This document shows positions 60,937 to 64,000 of a DNA stretch of 64,000 nt, in pieces. The notes under the pieces were generated by a model, which ran no database searches, had not been told where the DNA came from, and worked only from the letters and a program-made list of their open reading frames with translations. The DNA comes from Hydrogenophilales bacterium 28-61-23. Lineage in GTDB: Bacteria > Pseudomonadota > Gammaproteobacteria > Burkholderiales > Thiobacillaceae. The stretch lies in NCBI GenBank assembly GCA_002281555.1, contig NCGJ01000004.1, positions 124,001 to 188,000 of the forward strand, written 5' to 3'. Made by a program: the position numbers and the translations under genes. Numbering within the stretch: the first letter of the stretch is position 1; each line of letters starts with the position of its first letter.

Positions 60937-63612
60937 ATGGCCAATTCGGTTCAAACCCGGCGTTGCGTACAAGTAGAATTCAGCCGATTCAATACGTTCC
61001 CGCCCACGCAGTTGCCCAACCCCGACACCCCCGCCCAACAAACCCCGATGATGCAGCAGTACCTGCGCATCAAGGCCGAGCATCCCGGCATGTTGCTGTT
61101 CTATCGCATGGGCGATTTTTACGAGTTGTTCCATGACGACGCCGAAAAAGCCGCGCGCCTGCTCGATATCACCTTGACCTCGCGCGGCGCCTCGGCCGGG
61201 CAGCCGATCCGCATGGCCGGCGTGCCCTACCACGCGGCCGAGCAATACCTTGCCAAGTTGTCGCGTCTGGGCGAATCGGTCGCAATCTGCGAACAGATCG
61301 GCGATCCAAAAACCAGCAAGGGGCCGGTCGAACGCAAGGTGATGCGCATCGTCACGCCCGGCACGGTCACCGACGAAGCCCTGCTGGACGACAAGCGCGA
61401 CGCGGTGATGCTGGCTTTGCTGCCCCTCTCCCTAACCCTCTCCCCCGGGGGGCGAGGGGATAAAAACATGGCGCTGGCCTGGCTGACGCTTTCCAGCGGC
61501 CGTTTCGCCGCGAAAACCATCCCGGCCGACCGTTTGGGCGCCGAACTGGTGCGCCTGAATCCGAGCGAGATTCTGCTGCCGGAAGGCTACGTTCACGCCG
61601 ACTTGAACAACCTGAAATGCGCCCTCACGCGTCGCCCGGACTGGCAGTTCGACGCGGAACGCGGGCGGCGTCTGTTGCTGGACCAATTCGGCGTCGGCGA
61701 TCTGGCAGCGTTCGGCATCGAAGACCAGCCCGCGCTGCAAGCCGCCGCCGGCCTGCTGCTGGAATACGCCCGCCATACACAAAACACCAGCCAGCAAGCC
61801 GCCCTGCCCCACATCGCCAGCCTGGCGCTGGAACAGGACAGCGAATACGTGCTGCTCGACGCCGCCGCGCGGCGCACGCTGGAAATCAGCGAAACGTTGC
61901 GCGGCGAGCCAGCCCCGACGCTGTTTTCCGAACTCGACACTTGCGCCACAGCCCCAGGCAGCCGGCGCCTGAAACACTGGCTGCATCATCCGCTGCGCGA
62001 CCGCGCCGTGCTGCGCCGGCGCCACGCCGCCATCGCCGCGTTGATCGCCGCGCCGGACGCGATACGCGGCGCGGGTGCTGCCTTGAAAGGTATGGCCGAT
62101 CTGGAACGCATCGCCGCCCGCATCGCGCTGAAGAGCGCCCGCCCGCGCGATCTTTCCGGCCTGCGCGACAGCCTGTTGCGCCTGCCCGCGTTGCAGGACG
62201 CGCTGCTGCTGGCCGGCCCCGATCTGGCCAGACTGATCGAACGCCTGATCTACCCGGCCGAATCGATCGATCATCTGGCGCGCGCATTGAAACCGGAACC
62301 CGGCGTGGTGTTGCGCGAAGGCGGCGTCATCAATGATGGCTACGACGCCGAGCTCGACGAACTGCGCGCGCTGCAATCCGATTGCGGCAGCTTTCTGATC
62401 GACATGGAAACGCGCGAACGGGCGCGCACCGGCATTGCCACCTTGCGCGTCGAATACAACCGCGTGTCCGGTTTTTTCATCGAAGTCGGCCGCGCCCAGG
62501 CCGACAAGATTCCGGCCGACTATCACCGCCGGCAGACCTTGAAGAACGTCGAGCGCTATCTGACGCCGGAACTGAAAGCCTTCGAGGACAAGTTCCTGTC
62601 CGCCGCCGAACGCTCGCTGGCGCGGGAAAAATGGCTTTACGACGCGCTGCTCGACCACCTCGCCAGCCACCTCGGCGCGCTGCAACAGGTCGCCGATGCC
62701 GTCGCCGAGGCCGATGTCTTGAGCGGCCATGCCCGGTTGGCCGGCGAACGCCGCTACAGCGCGCCTGAGTTCTCCGCGCAATGGGGCATCCAGATCCAGG
62801 CCGGCCGCCATCCGGTCGTGGAAACCCGCGTCGATGCGTTCATCCCGAACGACCTCCAGCTCGACCCGACCCGCCGCATGCTGCTGATCACCGGCCCCAA
62901 CATGGGCGGCAAATCGACCTACATGCGCCAGATCGCGCACATCGTTCTGCTCGCCTGCTGCGGCCTGTATGTGCCGGCGAAAGCGGCGACGATCGGCCCG
63001 GTCGACCAGATTTTCACCCGCGTCGGCTCATCGGACGACCTTGCCGGCGGCCGCTCTACCTTCATGGTGGAAATGACCGAAACCGCCGGCATCCTGCACG
63101 GCGCCACCGAATACAGCCTGATCCTGATGGACGAGATCGGCCGCGGCACTTCCACCTTCGACGGCATCAGCATCGCCTGGGCGGTGGCCCGGCACATGGC
63201 CGAGAAGACGCGCGCCTACACGCTGTTCGCGACGCATTATTTCGAGCTGACCCAGCTCAACCAGGAATTCCGCACGCTGGCCAACGTGCATCTGGACGCC
63301 GTTGAAACCGCCGCCGGCCTGACTTTCCTGCACGCGGTGGAAGACGGCCCCGCCTCGCAGAGTTACGGCCTGCAGGTCGCCAAACTGGCCGGTGTGCCCG
63401 GCCAAGTCATCAACGCAGCCCGGCGCAAGCTGGTGCTGCTGGAAAACCAGCAGATAACCCCTTCCGGCCAGGGCGATTTATTCGCCCCCGCCGCCCCGGC
63501 GCCGGAACCCACGCCAAGCCCCGCGCTGGAACGCCTGGCGGAAATAGAACCGGATGAACTCAGCCCGAAGCAGGCGCTGGAAGCTTTGTACGAATTGCGT
63601 CGGCTGCTTTAA
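60937..63612 (+). CDS. mutS: DNA mismatch repair ATPase MutS
   Basis: About 891 residues. The mismatch-wedge Phe is in [15 protein letters not shown] near 55; the ATPase has Walker [15 protein letters not shown] near 650 and [16 protein letters not shown] near 730; a family-typical C-terminal tail ends in [10 protein letters not shown]. It detects mismatches. The start is uncertain: ATG 60937, TTG 61012 and ATG 61048 all precede TPMMQQY-like sequence. An extra segment [16 protein letters not shown] near 163-178 comes from a GC-rich palindrome inside the connector domain. Confidence 0.93.
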   Translation: MANSVQTRRCVQVEFSRFNTFPPTQLPNPDTPAQQTPMMQQYLRIKAEHPGMLLFYRMGDFYELFHDDAEKAARLLDITLTSRGASAGQPIRMAGVPYHAAEQYLAKLSRLGESVAICEQIGDPKTSKGPVERKVMRIVTPGTVTDEALLDDKRDAVMLALLPLSLTLSPGGRGDKNMALAWLTLSSGRFAAKTIPADRLGAELVRLNPSEILLPEGYVHADLNNLKCALTRRPDWQFDAERGRRLLLDQFGVGDLAAFGIEDQPALQAAAGLLLEYARHTQNTSQQAALPHIASLALEQDSEYVLLDAAARRTLEISETLRGEPAPTLFSELDTCATAPGSRRLKHWLHHPLRDRAVLRRRHAAIAALIAAPDAIRGAGAALKGMADLERIAARIALKSARPRDLSGLRDSLLRLPALQDALLLAGPDLARLIERLIYPAESIDHLARALKPEPGVVLREGGVINDGYDAELDELRALQSDCGSFLIDMETRERARTGIATLRVEYNRVSGFFIEVGRAQADKIPADYHRRQTLKNVERYLTPELKAFEDKFLSAAERSLAREKWLYDALLDHLASHLGALQQVADAVAEADVLSGHARLAGERRYSAPEFSAQWGIQIQAGRHPVVETRVDAFIPNDLQLDPTRRMLLITGPNMGGKSTYMRQIAHIVLLACCGLYVPAKAATIGPVDQIFTRVGSSDDLAGGRSTFMVEMTETAGILHGATEYSLILMDEIGRGTSTFDGISIAWAVARHMAEKTRAYTLFATHYFELTQLNQEFRTLANVHLDAVETAAGLTFLHAVEDGPASQSYGLQVAKLAGVPGQVINAARRKLVLLENQQITPSGQGDLFAPAAPAPEPTPSPALERLAEIEPDELSPKQALEALYELRRLL
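61423..61461. repeat. GC-rich palindromic (REP-like) element inside mutS
   Basis: A CCCTCTCCC-rich run, then CCCCCGGGGGG and GAGGGG, form a near-palindrome of about 39 bases. It is unlike the codons around it, and the resulting residues break the family spacing between LLDDKRD and LTLSSGRF. The sequence resembles intergenic REP-type repeats of proteobacteria. Confidence 0.7.
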
Positions 63613-63676
63613 TGCGGTCGTCACCTTTTAAAGACAATAAAGCTGACATACGCTCCGCTACCAGCGCCGATAACCG

Positions 63677-64000
63677 ATGAAAAATTCAACCATGCCGCTG
63701 CCGCGCCACGCCTTGCCACACACCGGACACACACGATCCGCACAGCAAAACGAAGCATCCCTGCGCAGTTTGCAGCACACTTTTTTGCTCGTCCTGGTCG
63801 TCGTTTATCTGCTCGCCGTTTACGTCATCTGGCAAGAGACGCTGCGCGACACCCGAATCCAGCTGACCCACGTCACCGCGACCCTCGCCCAGGGCGTGCG
63901 CAACACGCTGAAGCAACACGAACTCCTGCTGCGCGGCCTGGGCAGCGAGTTGCTGATACTGGATGCGCTCAACCATCCCGAAAACGGGCGTGGCCTGATC
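63677..64000 (+). CDS. N-terminus of a membrane sensor protein (cut by window edge)
   Basis: ATG 63677 opens a frame of 108 codons to the right edge. Residues 1-35 are polar; a membrane helix lies at about 36-52 (FLLVLVVVYLLAVYVIW) and is followed by an amphipathic region LTHVTATLAQGVRNTLKQ and LLLRGLGSELL. This is the layout of the N-terminus of a sensor kinase or diguanylate cyclase with a periplasmic cache-like domain. The output domain is outside the window. The 64-base gap after mutS shows no terminator. Confidence 0.55.
   Translation, partial: MKNSTMPLPRHALPHTGHTRSAQQNEASLRSLQHTFLLVLVVVYLLAVYVIWQETLRDTRIQLTHVTATLAQGVRNTLKQHELLLRGLGSELLILDALNHPENGRGLI

Noticed and set aside
61432-62940. 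Long minus-strand reading frame (502 codons)
   Set aside because: It is antisense to mutS and shows no family features.
1-64000. tRNA, rRNA, CRISPR or insertion sequences
   Set aside because: No cloverleaf, repeat-spacer series, transposase motif or terminal inverted repeats were seen; short RNA genes cannot be excluded by eye.

Overview
The window reads as a chromosomal segment of a betaproteobacterium, most likely of the Nitrosomonadales type. The evidence is gene order: rplM-rpsI-argC-erpA is run together on one strand, and pcm, a rhodanese gene and tolC sit head-on to waaA. The housekeeping proteins (MutS, IlvA, RmuC, ApbC, RppH, TrmJ) are typical of that group. This placement is an inference from synteny, not from a marker-gene comparison. 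No rRNA, tRNA, CRISPR array, transposase or integrase was seen, and no gap between genes exceeds about 200 bases.

Region 1 (1-31064, all on the minus strand) is a large surface-glycan cluster transcribed leftward from a good sigma70-type promoter at 31092-31120. It still continues past the left edge of the window. It contains two nonulosonic-acid (sialic-acid-like) modules. Module B (about 16.2-29.9 kb) has the logic of the legionaminic acid pathway: LegB-type dehydratase, LegC-type aminotransferase, a formyltransferase where an acetyltransferase is expected, NeuC/LegG-type hydrolysing epimerase, NeuB/LegI-type synthase, PtmE-like CBS-nucleotidyltransferase and a CMP-sugar synthetase. It also has tailoring genes: a second formyltransferase paired with a PIG-L deacetylase, an acetamidino-forming amidotransferase with HisH/HisF-like partners, a Gfo/Idh/MocA oxidoreductase whose frame runs through a G10 tract, and an SDR. 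Module A (about 5.7-14.5 kb) has a second NeuB-family synthase, a KdsC-like HAD phosphatase, a second cytidylyltransferase and a second PtmA-like SDR. With them are a transketolase, an aldehyde dehydrogenase, an enolase-superfamily dehydratase and a ketopantoate-reductase-like enzyme. I know of no described pathway with this set. Between the modules lies an ABC flippase/exporter. At the distal end are two GT-B-like glycosyltransferases, a methyltransferase, an acetyltransferase and a truncated carbamoyltransferase.

Region 2 (31.2-39.8 kb) is envelope and general cell biology: waaA (Kdo transferase), tolC, a rhodanese, pcm, a spermidine-synthase-like gene, rppH, a CBS protein with a small GTG-started partner, a secreted Pro/Trp-rich protein, apbC and a DUF2892 protein. 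Region 3 (39.8-44.8 kb) is metabolism and translation: ilvA, rpiA, yacG, erpA, argC, rpsI and rplM, with several clear promoters and terminators.

Region 4 (45-56 kb) holds an ElyC-like protein, an OsmC protein, a SpoIIAA-like protein, an EamA transporter, rmuC, a Ubi-type hydroxylase, a DsbC-type protein, a small exported protein, trmJ divergent from suhB, yheT, nudB, a CheZ-like protein and a dihaem cytochrome c. Region 5 (56.1-60.8 kb) is a minus-strand operon of a binding-protein-like gene, telA, a lipoprotein fusing a solute-binding domain to a von Willebrand A domain, and an XpaC-like membrane protein. The right end has mutS, whose coding sequence carries an in-frame GC-rich palindromic element, and the N-terminus of a membrane sensor cut by the window edge.
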